From JAKVCB01 sp963578605 (GTDB lineage: Bacteria > Planctomycetota > Planctomycetia > Pirellulales > Lacipirellulaceae): a stretch of DNA of 25,143 nt. The position numbers were made by a program, and so were the translations under genes. Shown in pieces: positions 8,389-16,260 of the stretch. The first letter of the stretch is position 1, and each line of letters opens with the position of its first letter. The notes beneath the pieces are model-generated. The model had not been told where the DNA came from. It saw nothing but the letters and a program-made list of their open reading frames with translations, and made no database searches. The stretch spans positions 1 to 25,143 of the forward strand of contig CAUZEA010000087.1 of NCBI GenBank assembly GCA_963578605.1. The letters are read 5' to 3'.

Positions 8389-9168
8389 ATGAACACCCCT
8401 TTTGGTGAAACTCGCACCCATGTTGCCTACAACCATGCGCTCGTCGCACCGGATGGTCACGTTACATCGCCACTGTCACAGTGGCAGGACACAGAAGGGA
8501 TTGTGCTCATTAGTCCTGCCATGCATGAAGGCGTGGGCGGACCGAGGTTTGTTCAATATTTGGTACAGGGATCCAGTAGTTGTCGGTCGACTGGGGCCGC
8601 ACCCGGCGCCGAGCGGCTAATCTACGTACTCGAGGGCGTTGCCTCGCTCGATGGTACAACGCTTGATCCTGACATGTTTGCCTGGTTTCCTCCGGGTGAT
8701 TCGTACGCGTTGACCGCCGCAGAAGGTACAAGCCTCCTAGTGTTTGAGAAACAATACGAGCCACTCCCTGGCGTCACGACGCCGCAACGTGTGACTGGTT
8801 CACTTAGCGAAGCACCCAGGGAGCCGTTCCTAGGTGATCCCGATGCAATGTTGGCCACGCTACTACCGGTCGAGCTGGCTTTTGACATAGGGGTGAATGT
8901 GTTTACTTACCAGTCTGGAGCGATGCTTCCCTTCGTTGAGACCCACGTCATGGAGCACGGTCTCTACATGAAACAGGGCCAAGGTGTGTACCGTTTGGGT
9001 GATGCGTGGTATCCGGTCAAAGCGGGAGACACTATTTGGATGGCGCCCTACTGTCCCCAATGGTTTGTCGCCATGGGTAAAGAACCAGCAACCTACATTT
9101 ACTACAAAGACATCCATCGCAATCCTTTGTTCCCAGGCCTGCCTGCGGAAGAGTTGCCCGCAGAATGA
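8389..9168 (+). CDS. allE: (S)-ureidoglycine aminohydrolase
   Basis: A 259-residue bicupin of AllE/YlbA type. It releases ammonia from (S)-ureidoglycine to give (S)-ureidoglycolate, stabilising the unstable product of allantoate amidohydrolase. The N-terminal cupin includes AERLIYVLEGVASLDG and FAWFPPGDSYALTA. The C-terminal cupin holds the Mn(II) set: Glu184 and His186 (FVETHVMEHG), His190, and Gln224 (APYCPQWF). Length matches the family. The downstream allC begins inside its stop (ATGA overlap), so the consecutive enzymes are translationally coupled. Only a weak AGTGAG lies upstream of the ATG. The function is well supported by both metal ligands and context. Confidence 0.93.
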   Translation: MNTPFGETRTHVAYNHALVAPDGHVTSPLSQWQDTEGIVLISPAMHEGVGGPRFVQYLVQGSSSCRSTGAAPGAERLIYVLEGVASLDGTTLDPDMFAWFPPGDSYALTAAEGTSLLVFEKQYEPLPGVTTPQRVTGSLSEAPREPFLGDPDAMLATLLPVELAFDIGVNVFTYQSGAMLPFVETHVMEHGLYMKQGQGVYRLGDAWYPVKAGDTIWMAPYCPQWFVAMGKEPATYIYYKDIHRNPLFPGLPAEELPAE

Positions 9169-10418
9169 ACAACAGCTCACCCCCTGTCGATATCGATACG
9201 CTGATGAGTGAGCTTCACCAACTCGCAGCGATCAGCGACTGTCCTGAGCCGTCCCCGGCTGTGACACGGATCGTGTTTACTGAAACGGATCTGCGATCGC
9301 GAGAATATCTTCTCCCTTTATACGAAAATGCTGGATTAGCTGTGCGTGTTGATCCAATCGGGAACACCTTCGCACGCTGGGAGGGTACCGATTCTGCCGC
9401 TTCTGCTGTCGGTACTGGCTCACACACAGACGCAATCCCACACTCCGGCATGTTCGACGGCACGGTCGGAGTGCTCGGCGGGCTCGAAGCGATTCGGGCA
9501 TTGCAGCGAATGGGCTTCCAGCCAAAACGCTCGATCGAATTGGTGATGTTCACCTCGGAAGAACCGACGCGATTCGGCGTCGGCTGCACAGGCAGCCGTA
9601 CGATGAGCGGAGCGATGTCTCCAAGCGATCTCGTGGCCTTGATAGACGATGCCAGAGATAATTATGACACGGTACGCAGCCGAGCCGGGTTCACTGGCGA
9701 GATCAAAGAAGTGCAACTCCCAGCCAACCATTATTGCGCATTTGTCGAACTGCACATTGAGCAGGGTCCAGAATTGGAAGTGGCAGATTTACCAATTGGC
9801 GTGGTGACGGCGATCGCCGCCCCGGCCACGGCAGAGTTTGTGGTGACAGGTGAAGGAGGACACGCGGGCGCCGTGTTGATGCCGGCCCGGCGCGACGCCC
9901 TGACCGCCGCGTCTGCCATGATCACAGTGATTGAATCGCTCGCCAGATCCAGTCTCAGTCCGGACCTGGTTGCCACAGTCGGACAGCAAGACGTCCATCC
10001 TGGCGCTGTCAACTCGATCCCCAGTCGCGTACGATTCACGCTCGACTTGCGTGACATCGATGACTCGAACCGCGATGTTATATTCAACGCGATCGGCGAA
10101 GCGACAAAACAAATCGCGAATCAGCGCAATGTGTCACTCGACTGGCGTGTGGTGAACGCCGATCCACCAGCGGACGCTGATGCGCGCATTGTCGAAGCTG
10201 CTTGCCGGGCAGCCGAGTCACTCAGTTTGAATTACCAGAAGATGATCAGTCGAGCTTACCATGACTCTCTGTTCATGGCTCGTGTAGCGCCGATGGGGAT
10301 GATTTTTATTCCCTGCCGTGGTGGAGTGTCCCACCGGCCGGATGAATTTTCCACGCCCTCCCAGATTGCCGCTGGTGTCCGCACGCTGGCGCTCACGCTA
10401 GCCGAATTAGCGCGTTAG
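9165..10418 (+). CDS. allC: Allantoate amidohydrolase (M20 family)
   Basis: A 417-residue Zn/Mn-dependent M20 amidohydrolase that converts allantoate to (S)-ureidoglycine, CO2 and ammonia. Metal and catalytic blocks are in order: GTGSHTDAIPHSGMFDGTVG (His87, Asp89, Asp98), the base pair Glu132-Glu133 in SEEPTRFGVGC, ELHIEQGPELE near 195-205, and the C-terminal HDSLFMAR/IPCRGGVSHRPDEFS. The dimerisation domain contains VNSIPSRVRFTLDLRD. Related M20 enzymes include beta-ureidopropionase and N-carbamoyl-amino-acid hydrolase, but pairing with allE and the rest of the locus favours allantoate. One point to note is that the usual Gly-Ala-Gly before the C-terminal His-Asp is replaced by Arg-Ala-Tyr. 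The gene ends in TAG and converges on uricase. Confidence 0.91.
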   Translation: MNNSSPPVDIDTLMSELHQLAAISDCPEPSPAVTRIVFTETDLRSREYLLPLYENAGLAVRVDPIGNTFARWEGTDSAASAVGTGSHTDAIPHSGMFDGTVGVLGGLEAIRALQRMGFQPKRSIELVMFTSEEPTRFGVGCTGSRTMSGAMSPSDLVALIDDARDNYDTVRSRAGFTGEIKEVQLPANHYCAFVELHIEQGPELEVADLPIGVVTAIAAPATAEFVVTGEGGHAGAVLMPARRDALTAASAMITVIESLARSSLSPDLVATVGQQDVHPGAVNSIPSRVRFTLDLRDIDDSNRDVIFNAIGEATKQIANQRNVSLDWRVVNADPPADADARIVEAACRAAESLSLNYQKMISRAYHDSLFMARVAPMGMIFIPCRGGVSHRPDEFSTPSQIAAGVRTLALTLAELAR

Positions 10419-10502
10419 AAATATGCAGCCGCAGATCCTGCTTCGCGGTACCCCCGCTGCAAGTAGCGAGGCTAAATGAGCGAATAACGAATCCACGATC
10501 CT

Positions 10503-11357
10503 TTAACCGCGCGAAAGTGTTCCTGTGATAGTACCGAACGGTTCGTCGGTGACGACGAACACCTCGTTTTCATTCTCGCAGTTAAACGGGGAAAGATCAG
10601 CCAGCAGGTGGTGCTTGTTCGGCATCGTGAGCGTGATCTGATTCACTGCCAGGCATGCATCCAGGGCGGCTCGGCCCATCAGATGGAGCGTTTCCTGAAC
10701 GCTGTGGCTATAGTGATCGATGAACCGCGCAAGCAAGGCATCGAGGATCGTTTTACGATCGGCTGCGAAGTCTACATCGGTCGAAGCGTAACTCCATGAC
10801 GCGGAAAGCTCTGTGGCGAGAATCCGATCGTCTGTGTCGGCCAGCGTACGGAACTCGTCGCGGTGGAAGTCGACAAAGCCGCTCTCGGTAGTCTTGGCGA
10901 TCAACAGGTGCTCGACCCCCGCGGTAACCTGTTTTTGCTCCTTCCTGGCGAAGCTGACTTGGGCAGTGGGAGTCACGCGATCACGTGCCACAAAAGCGTG
11001 TGGGGAGTTGAGCAATCGCGTCCAGACTCGCTCGCTCAGTGAAACCGTGCAGCGGTCGACGTGCTCGTATCGACTGAGGAAGTGTTCGGCGATCAACAGG
11101 CCGAATGATTCGATCGTTTCGAGCGAATGATCCTTGGCAAGCACATACACAGTGTTCTTGCAGGTATCCGTGGCGATCACCGCGCGGTTATCGCCTGCCG
11201 TAAAGGCGGCATCGAATGCACCTTCCAGTTCGACGTCGACCGAGGCCTCCACAAAATCGTGCTGCTCGGTATTCGGCGCTGCCTTGCGCGGGCGGCGCAC
11301 CTTGCTGACTCGTACGCAGTGTTTGCCGTAGCTATGGGATGTCAGATGACCGGCCAT
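10503..11357 (-). CDS. Uricase (urate oxidase)
   Basis: A 284-residue cofactor-free urate oxidase (uricase, PucL/UaZ type), using O2 to convert urate to 5-hydroxyisourate. The active-site Lys12 is in SYGKHCVRV, Thr63-Asp64 in VIATDTCKNTVYVLAKDH, and His249 in MPNKHHLLADL, giving the Lys/Thr/His set. Two tandem T-fold domains fit the length. ATG 11357 has GAGGT five bases upstream. It is transcribed against its neighbours: it converges with allC and diverges from allB with 65 bp between start codons. It needs oxygen, so this route is aerobic. The C-terminal extension after the catalytic His is short and shows no peroxisomal-type signal. Confidence 0.95.
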   Translation of the reverse strand: MAGHLTSHSYGKHCVRVSKVRRPRKAAPNTEQHDFVEASVDVELEGAFDAAFTAGDNRAVIATDTCKNTVYVLAKDHSLETIESFGLLIAEHFLSRYEHVDRCTVSLSERVWTRLLNSPHAFVARDRVTPTAQVSFARKEQKQVTAGVEHLLIAKTTESGFVDFHRDEFRTLADTDDRILATELSASWSYASTDVDFAADRKTILDALLARFIDHYSHSVQETLHLMGRAALDACLAVNQITLTMPNKHHLLADLSPFNCENENEVFVVTDEPFGTITGTLSRG

Positions 11358-11422
11358 GTCAACCTCGCGTGATTCGGATATATTGGTATTTCCAGAGCTT
11401 AAGATACAGTACGCGGACGCTT
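11358..11422. promoter_or_regulatory. 65-bp divergent spacer between uricase and allantoinase
   Basis: Both transcripts must start in or near this AT-rich spacer, or inside the opposite gene. It contains a TATATTGG stretch and TTAAGATACAGT. I cannot identify a clear pair of promoter boxes or an operator palindrome. Confidence 0.4.
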
Positions 11423-12730
11423 ATGCCAGCCGACCAGCCCACGAATAATTACGACTTAGTGCTGCGCAGCCGCCGAGTGGTAACTCCTGATGGCCAACGG
11501 CCGGCTACCGTAAAGATACGCGGAGACCGAATTGTTGAGGTCGGAGAATACGAGTCTGGTGAAGGTGAAGACCTTGGGCAGTTCGCGTTGCTTCCCGGTT
11601 TGGTGGACCCGCATGTCCATCTTAATGAACCGGGCCGCACCGAGTGGGAAGGTTTCGCCACCGGCACCGCAGCCGCTGCGGCCGGAGGCATTACGACCTT
11701 GGTCGACATGCCGCTCAATAGCTCGCCCGTTACCACGTCGGCATCAGCGCTAGACGCAAAGCGAACTGCAGCCTCCGGGAAGCTGCACGTCGATGTCGGC
11801 TTTCACGGCGGGCTCATTCCGGGCAACGAGTCGCAGATTGGCGAACTGCTCGACGAGGGCGTTCTTGGCGTAAAAGCTTTTCTCTGCCACAGCGGGATCG
11901 ACGATTTCCCCGCTGCCACGGCACGAGAACTGCGCGCCGCGATGCCACTGCTGGCCGACCGAGGTGTACCGCTGCTCGCGCATGCCGAGCTTGTGAAACC
12001 TGCGTCCGAGATGATCGACCCACGGCGCTATGCGGACTACCTCGCCACCAGGCCATCATCGTTTGAACGCGATGCGATTGAACTTTTGGTTGATCTGTGC
12101 CGGGAGACCGGTTGCGTGACACACATTGTCCACCTGGCTGATGCCGGCAGTCTTCCACTGCTGCGCGAAGCGCGCCAAGTGGGTCTGCCTGTCACGGTCG
12201 AGACTTGCCCGCACTACCTGACGTTTACGGCTGAAGAGATTCCCGATGGCGCAACCCAATACAAATGTGCTCCTCCAATCCGCGACGCTGCCAACCGCGA
12301 GGCGCTTTGGCAAGCGCTGTCCGAGGGGGTGATCGATTTCGTCGCGTCGGATCACTCGCCCTGCCCTCCAGAAATGAAGCGGCTGAGCGAGGGCCGATTT
12401 GATCTTGCCTGGGGCGGAGTCAGCTCGTTGCAACTTTCGTTATCTGCTGTCTGGACCGAGGCTTCCAAGCGTGGCCACACCCTTACCGACGTGGTACGGT
12501 GGTTGTGCCATAGTCCTGCCAGGCTGATCAAACGCGAAGCTGGTATTCAACCCGGTATGAAAGCGAACCTTGTTGTTTTTGATCCTCACGCAAGGTTCGT
12601 TGTCCGCGGCAAACAACTTCATCACCGTCACTCGATGACTCCCTATGAAGGTCGTACAATGTGCGGAGTTGTTCAGCGGGTATACCTCCGTGGTAAGCTT
12701 GCACATGCGGGTGAAGGTCAAACGATATGA
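11423..12730 (+). CDS. allB: Allantoinase
   Basis: A 435-residue amidohydrolase-superfamily enzyme that opens the allantoin ring to allantoate. The binuclear metal ligands are visible: His64 and His66 (VDPHVHLNEPGRTEWEG), the carboxylated Lys151 (LGVKAFLCHSG), His187 (LLAHAEL), His237 (HIVHLADAG) and Asp310 (VASDHSPC). This motif set separates it from dihydropyrimidinase and fits allantoinase, as does its place before OHCU decarboxylase. The frame is open to 11339, but that part overlaps uricase and has no homology. ATG 11423 precedes the family-like DLVLRSRRVVTPDG start. No strong ribosome-binding site is seen. Its stop overlaps the next start (ATGA). Confidence 0.94.
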   Translation: MPADQPTNNYDLVLRSRRVVTPDGQRPATVKIRGDRIVEVGEYESGEGEDLGQFALLPGLVDPHVHLNEPGRTEWEGFATGTAAAAAGGITTLVDMPLNSSPVTTSASALDAKRTAASGKLHVDVGFHGGLIPGNESQIGELLDEGVLGVKAFLCHSGIDDFPAATARELRAAMPLLADRGVPLLAHAELVKPASEMIDPRRYADYLATRPSSFERDAIELLVDLCRETGCVTHIVHLADAGSLPLLREARQVGLPVTVETCPHYLTFTAEEIPDGATQYKCAPPIRDAANREALWQALSEGVIDFVASDHSPCPPEMKRLSEGRFDLAWGGVSSLQLSLSAVWTEASKRGHTLTDVVRWLCHSPARLIKREAGIQPGMKANLVVFDPHARFVVRGKQLHHRHSMTPYEGRTMCGVVQRVYLRGKLAHAGEGQTI

Positions 12731-13245
12731 ACGAAGAGGTTGTTAACTGGTTGAACAAGCTTCCTGGGAACGCAGTACGACAGGAGTTCCATAAATGTTG
12801 TGCTGCGCGTTGGTGGTGCGCGCAGATGAACGAGGCCCGACCATTTGCCGACGCGGTGGCGTTGCAAGTGGCGGCCAACCGCGTGTTTGACGCTATGCCC
12901 AGTCAGGCCTGGCTGGAAGCCTTTGGCGGACACCCCAAGATCGGCGACCTCGATTCGCTACGTATGCGGCTGGCCGGCAACAAGCAGTGGTCGGCAAGCG
13001 AACAATCAGGGGTTGAGGTAGCCGACGAAGAAACCTTACAAAGGTTGGCTGACGGCAATCGGGAATACGAACAACGCTTTGGTTACGTGTTTATCGTTTG
13101 TGCAACCGGAAAAACAGCGGCCGAGATGCTTGCATTACTTGAATTAAGGCTCCGAAACGACGATTCCACAGAGTTGAGTGTGGCCAGCGAAGAGCAGCGC
13201 AAAATCACTCACCTGCGGCTTGGTAAGCTAACACCATCAGTTTGA
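12727..13245 (+). CDS. uraD: 2-oxo-4-hydroxy-4-carboxy-5-ureidoimidazoline (OHCU) decarboxylase
   Basis: A 172-residue all-helical UraD. It decarboxylates OHCU stereospecifically to (S)-allantoin, the last step of the uricase branch. The catalytic His is in AFGGHPKIGD. The conserved SEQSG and NREYEQRFGYVFIVCATGKT blocks follow, with the helical C-terminus LLALLELRLRNDDSTEL. The length is right for the family. The ATG sits in the allB stop (ATGA), and HIU hydrolase follows after nine bases, so the two enzymes that process the uricase product are adjacent and co-transcribed. Confidence 0.94.
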   Translation: MNEEVVNWLNKLPGNAVRQEFHKCCAARWWCAQMNEARPFADAVALQVAANRVFDAMPSQAWLEAFGGHPKIGDLDSLRMRLAGNKQWSASEQSGVEVADEETLQRLADGNREYEQRFGYVFIVCATGKTAAEMLALLELRLRNDDSTELSVASEEQRKITHLRLGKLTPSV

Positions 13246-13254
13246 GGAAATCTT

Positions 13255-13596
13255 GTGAGTCCAATTACGACACATGTTCTCGATACATCTCTCGGTTGCC
13301 CCGCCGATGGCATAGCCGTCATACTTTGCCAAGTGGCAAAGCGTGGGGAAACGGTCGAATTAGGTCGAGGAATTACCAACTCCGACGGCCGTGTGACCGA
13401 TTTGCTCCCTGCTGGCGAGGCACAGGCCGGAACGTATCGCATCGAGTTCGACACAGCCAGCTATTTCGCACGTAGCGGACGTGAAACCTTTTACCCAAAA
13501 GTCGAAGTTTTGTTTGAAGTGGTAGGCCCGGGAAGCCACTACCATGTTCCGCTGTTGCTCTCGCCGTTCGGATACTCGACCTATCGCGGCAGCTGA
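13255..13596 (+). CDS. uraH: 5-hydroxyisourate hydrolase (transthyretin-like)
   Basis: A 113-residue HIU hydrolase, which opens 5-hydroxyisourate to OHCU. It carries the N-terminal ITTHVLDTSLG with the catalytic His and the C-terminal HYHVPLLLSPFGYSTYRGS, ending in the diagnostic Tyr-Arg-Gly-Ser. The start is GTG 13255, preceded by GAGGAAA at good distance; the first ATG in the frame would remove the catalytic N-terminal strand. There is no signal peptide or fusion to OHCU decarboxylase, unlike some organisms. It is the last intact gene of the allB-uraD-uraH operon. A short CGGCA/TGCCG hairpin overlaps the end of the gene but lacks a T-run. Confidence 0.95.
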   Translation: MSPITTHVLDTSLGCPADGIAVILCQVAKRGETVELGRGITNSDGRVTDLLPAGEAQAGTYRIEFDTASYFARSGRETFYPKVEVLFEVVGPGSHYHVPLLLSPFGYSTYRGS

Positions 13597-13655
13597 ATTG
13601 CCGGGATGAAGGAGTACCCAGCATGAAGAGCCCATCCAAGAACTGTGTAGAAAGT

Positions 13656-13750
13656 GTGTTTCGATTATCTATGCGTTGAACCGCCAATTGACGAAATCTC
13701 TTTCGTCGAGTGGGTGAAAGAGGTCACCCAAGCCGGTTTTTCTGGCGCAT
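13656..13750 (+). pseudogene. Truncated, frameshifted second copy of the hydroxypyruvate isomerase 5' end
   Basis: About 95 bases from GTG 13656 repeat the start of hyi at 15078 with scattered substitutions. After GTGTTTCGATTATCT, two bases are missing relative to hyi, which brings an in-frame TGA at codon 8. In the shifted frame the protein match resumes (CVEPPIDEISFVEWVKEVTQ against CVEPLIDDISFVERVKEVTQ). The match continues to GCCGGTTTT, then resumes at TTCTGGCG after a nine-base deletion, and fades by about 13750. The rest of the gene is absent. This is a direct repeat of the intact gene 1.42 kb downstream, so the intervening dehydrogenase gene lies between two hyi 5' ends. Confidence 0.82.
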
Positions 13751-14091
13751 CGCGCGTCTTTCAATTGTTCGACACAACCAGCGGAGGGTGCTTCATCGAG
13801 AACTCAAATGCCAATGCTGAAATTGCTGTTGTTCATATTGGGATCCTTGAGCATGTGGTGTTGTGGGTGTGAAGTGGAGTGATGCGATTTGTAAAAAAAC
13901 CTCCCAGCCATGGAGGATACGGAGAAATGATATAGATGTCGCCGCACTCCGGGACTATGAAGTCGACATGGCATCACGGCTCAAACGGATCAAAGTCGTT
14001 TCTATATGGTTGCCCCTCGTGCACTCGGTGCCTTCCTGGTACACTCGCTGGCTCGTGAATACTCTTTGCATTGGCTTGATTTCCCGCTTTT

Positions 14092-14097
14092 AAAGGA
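14092..14097 (+). promoter_or_regulatory. Shine-Dalgarno AAAGGA supporting a TTG start at 14105
   Basis: AAAGGA lies seven bases before TTG 14105, whereas no such site precedes ATG 14006. A start at 14105 also gives the family's normal length and N-terminus. Confidence 0.55.
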
Positions 14098-14104
14098 ACA
14101 ACGC

Positions 14105-15061
14105 TTGTCCCACGACGTGATCTGCGCTCAGCCGCACATGTCCGACCATGTAACCGAAATCCTGGCACCCATCGGTTGCCAACTCCGAGTCGTCCCGTTG
14201 CAAACCTTGAGCGAGGACGAATTCTGCCGTGAAATTGCCACCGCGGCGGGTGTCGTAGCAGGTGGTGAATACTACACCCCCAACGTATTCCGCGCTGCCC
14301 AAAATCTGAAGATCGTTGCCCGCCACGGCGTCGGCGTGGACCATGTCGATCTGGAGGCAGCGGCGCAGCACGGGGTGTGGGTCACCAACACCCCGGGTGC
14401 CACAAACGGGGCGGTCGCCGAGTTCACAATCGGTTTGATCTTGAACCTCCTGCGGCATATCCCCAACATGGCCTCGGACATGAAAAAAGGAGTCTATGCC
14501 AGTACCGGGGGTGAGGAATTGGGACGCCTCACAATTGGTGTCATTGGTGCGGGAGGGATTGGCAAGGAAGTTATTCGGTTGGCACGGGGATTTGGCGCCC
14601 TGGCACTGGCCTACGACATTCATCCGAATCAAGGGTTTGCCGACCAAATGCAGGTAGAGTACGTATCACTCGATGCGCTACTCCAGCAAGCCGACATCGT
14701 GACAATCCATTGCGGGTTGGACGAGTCAACGCAAGGTTTAATTGGCGAGTCGCAGTTGAAACTGATGAAGGCAAACGCCTATCTGGTGAACACGGGGCGA
14801 CCAGCAATCATCGACAAACAGGCCTTAACTGCATGCCTTGAGTCACGAGCCATAGCGGGGGCAGCGATCGACGTTTGGGATACGGCCCCCTGTCCGGCTG
14901 ATGATCCTCTCCTTCGGCTGGACAATGTGTTGGCAACCCCCTGGTCGGCATTCAATACGGCAACAGCCGTACAGAACATGTGCCGCCGGGCAGCCGAAGA
15001 AATCGCCCGCGTACTCCAGGGTCAGCAACCACTTCATGCGGTAAATTCCCCGATCTTTTGA
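14105..15061 (+). CDS. D-2-hydroxyacid dehydrogenase family protein lacking catalytic Glu and His
   Basis: A 318-residue member of the D-2-hydroxyacid/3-phosphoglycerate dehydrogenase family. The NAD fold is intact: GVIGAGGIGKEVIRLARGFG followed by Asp in ALAYDIHP. The substrate loop HGVGVDHVDLEAAAQHGV is also present. The catalytic Arg is kept in VNTGRPAIID. The usual Glu in the D-V-F-x-x-E-P motif is Ala (AIDVWDTAPCP), and the usual His in T-P-H is Trp (NVLATPWSAFNT). Normal dehydrogenation would be impaired, so it may use different chemistry, act as a binding protein, or be decaying. With hyi directly downstream, hydroxypyruvate or glyoxylate reductase is the contextual guess, but the missing residues weaken it. 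The start is TTG 14105, supported by AAAGGA; the frame is open from ATG 14006, whose first 33 residues look non-homologous. Confidence 0.82.
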   Translation: MSHDVICAQPHMSDHVTEILAPIGCQLRVVPLQTLSEDEFCREIATAAGVVAGGEYYTPNVFRAAQNLKIVARHGVGVDHVDLEAAAQHGVWVTNTPGATNGAVAEFTIGLILNLLRHIPNMASDMKKGVYASTGGEELGRLTIGVIGAGGIGKEVIRLARGFGALALAYDIHPNQGFADQMQVEYVSLDALLQQADIVTIHCGLDESTQGLIGESQLKLMKANAYLVNTGRPAIIDKQALTACLESRAIAGAAIDVWDTAPCPADDPLLRLDNVLATPWSAFNTATAVQNMCRRAAEEIARVLQGQQPLHAVNSPIF

Positions 15062-15077
15062 CCAAAAGGGATGAAAC

Positions 15078-15857
15078 GTGTTTCGATTATCTGTGTGCGT
15101 CGAACCGCTCATTGACGACATCTCTTTCGTCGAGCGGGTGAAAGAGGTTACCCAAGCCGGTTTTCTTGCCGAGTTCTGGCGATGGTCGTCCCACGAGCAG
15201 GACCTTGACGCGCTCGCCGAAGATCCCGACGTCAAGATCGGCACGTTCTCCGGTAGCGTCGACGGCAGCATGGTCCATCCCGATGGCGTGGCGGAGTACC
15301 TGGAGGGTGTGGAGCGCTCTGTGGAGATCGCCCACAAACTAAGTTGCCGCGAACTGCTGATTCTGACCGGCAAGTTGAGCTCTGAGGGCGAAGTGGCCCA
15401 CGAAAAGGCTGCGCACCCGGCAACGATGTGGATCACTGCCTACAAGACGCTTTGTGAAGTGGCCGAGATTGCCGAACGGGAAGACCTTGTCTACAACCTT
15501 GAGTCCTTGAATACGGTCCTGGATCACCCCGGTTACGCGATTCCGCGACCGGAGGACTGCGTGCGATTGATCTCGGAGGTCGGAAGTCCACGAATCAAGA
15601 TGCTGCTGGACATCTACCACGTGCAAATGGAGCAAGGCAACGTCATTGAGACTATTCGCCAATACAGTGACTACTTGGGCTACATTCACATCGCCGATGT
15701 GCCGGGCCGTCACCAACCCGGGACGGGTGAGATCAACTATCCTCAGATTGCCCAAACACTACGTGACGTCGGTTACTCCGGCACGATTGGCCTGGAGTGC
15801 TGGCCCGACGGCGATTTGCAACAGGCGATGCAAGCTTTCAGACAAGTCTTCAGTTGA
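15078..15857 (+). CDS. hyi: Hydroxypyruvate isomerase family TIM-barrel protein
   Basis: A 259-residue xylose-isomerase-like TIM barrel of the Hyi family, which interconverts hydroxypyruvate and tartronate semialdehyde in glyoxylate metabolism. The metal/active-site residues are Glu142 (YNLESLN), Asp178 and His181 (LLDIYHVQ), His204 with Arg211-His212 (IHIADVPGRHQPGTGEINY), and Glu240 (IGLECWP). ADVPGRH-PGTGEI is diagnostic. The start is GTG 15078, preceded by AAAGGG. It follows the dehydrogenase homologue by 16 bp. Tartronate-semialdehyde synthase (gcl), the normal partner, is not in the window. Ketose 3-epimerase or a related isomerase activity cannot be ruled out. Confidence 0.88.
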   Translation: MFRLSVCVEPLIDDISFVERVKEVTQAGFLAEFWRWSSHEQDLDALAEDPDVKIGTFSGSVDGSMVHPDGVAEYLEGVERSVEIAHKLSCRELLILTGKLSSEGEVAHEKAAHPATMWITAYKTLCEVAEIAEREDLVYNLESLNTVLDHPGYAIPRPEDCVRLISEVGSPRIKMLLDIYHVQMEQGNVIETIRQYSDYLGYIHIADVPGRHQPGTGEINYPQIAQTLRDVGYSGTIGLECWPDGDLQQAMQAFRQVFS

Positions 15858-16260
15858 AGGCGAGGCCGAAAAAAGAGGTCAACGCCTCCAAAAGGGTCGG
15901 GACGGCTCTGTAGAAAACGCCAGCCACATTGAGAATCGTGACATTGTGCGTTAACGCCATCAAGCGCATGGCTCGATTTCGGCTATGGTATGTGTTGCGT
16001 CAAGCCGATCTCGGCCATCAGCACGTATTCAAATCTCTACCACTCTTGGCGCACGGAGCCAGGTGAACAACTCACTAACTTCGCCAAATTCCAAATGTCC
16101 TTGAATGGGAAGTCTTACAGGAAGAACAGTGTGCTGAATTGGGCATAAAAGGGGTCGACGGGCGTTGATCGTGCAGCCAGGGATGACGGTGGGGATCCTT
16201 AGTCGATATCGACGAGCGTGACAAATCACTCCCCATGCTGGCTCACGCCGGCGGAGGAAT
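15858..16260. other. 403-bp gap with no recognisable gene
   Basis: A plus frame from about 15942 to 16149 and a minus frame at 16229-16029 are open, but neither shows a motif, signal peptide or ribosome-binding site I can support. No tRNA-like fold or clear terminator was seen. The GAGGC/GCCTC-type pairing just after the hyi stop is too weak to call. Confidence 0.5.

Larger units (their letters stand above)
13597..14104. other. 508-bp gap holding gene remnants
   Basis: The first part contains the truncated hyi copy (13656-13750). After that, ATG 13808-13882 encodes a 24-residue signal-like peptide (MPMLKLLLFILGSLSMWCCG...) that ends abruptly at TGA; it may be a clipped lipoprotein start. CCTCC-CAGCCAT-GGAGG near 13901 is a weak hairpin. 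Two overlapping frames from about 13920 to 14100 are open, but I recognise nothing in them. Confidence 0.5.

Noticed and set aside
9215..9755. Several minus-strand frames over allC
   Set aside because: They are shadows of a gene with clear M20 motifs.
13863..14093. 76-codon frame with a hydrophobic stretch before the dehydrogenase
   Set aside because: No recognisable domain, and it overlaps another open frame; it is described only as part of the remnant-bearing gap.
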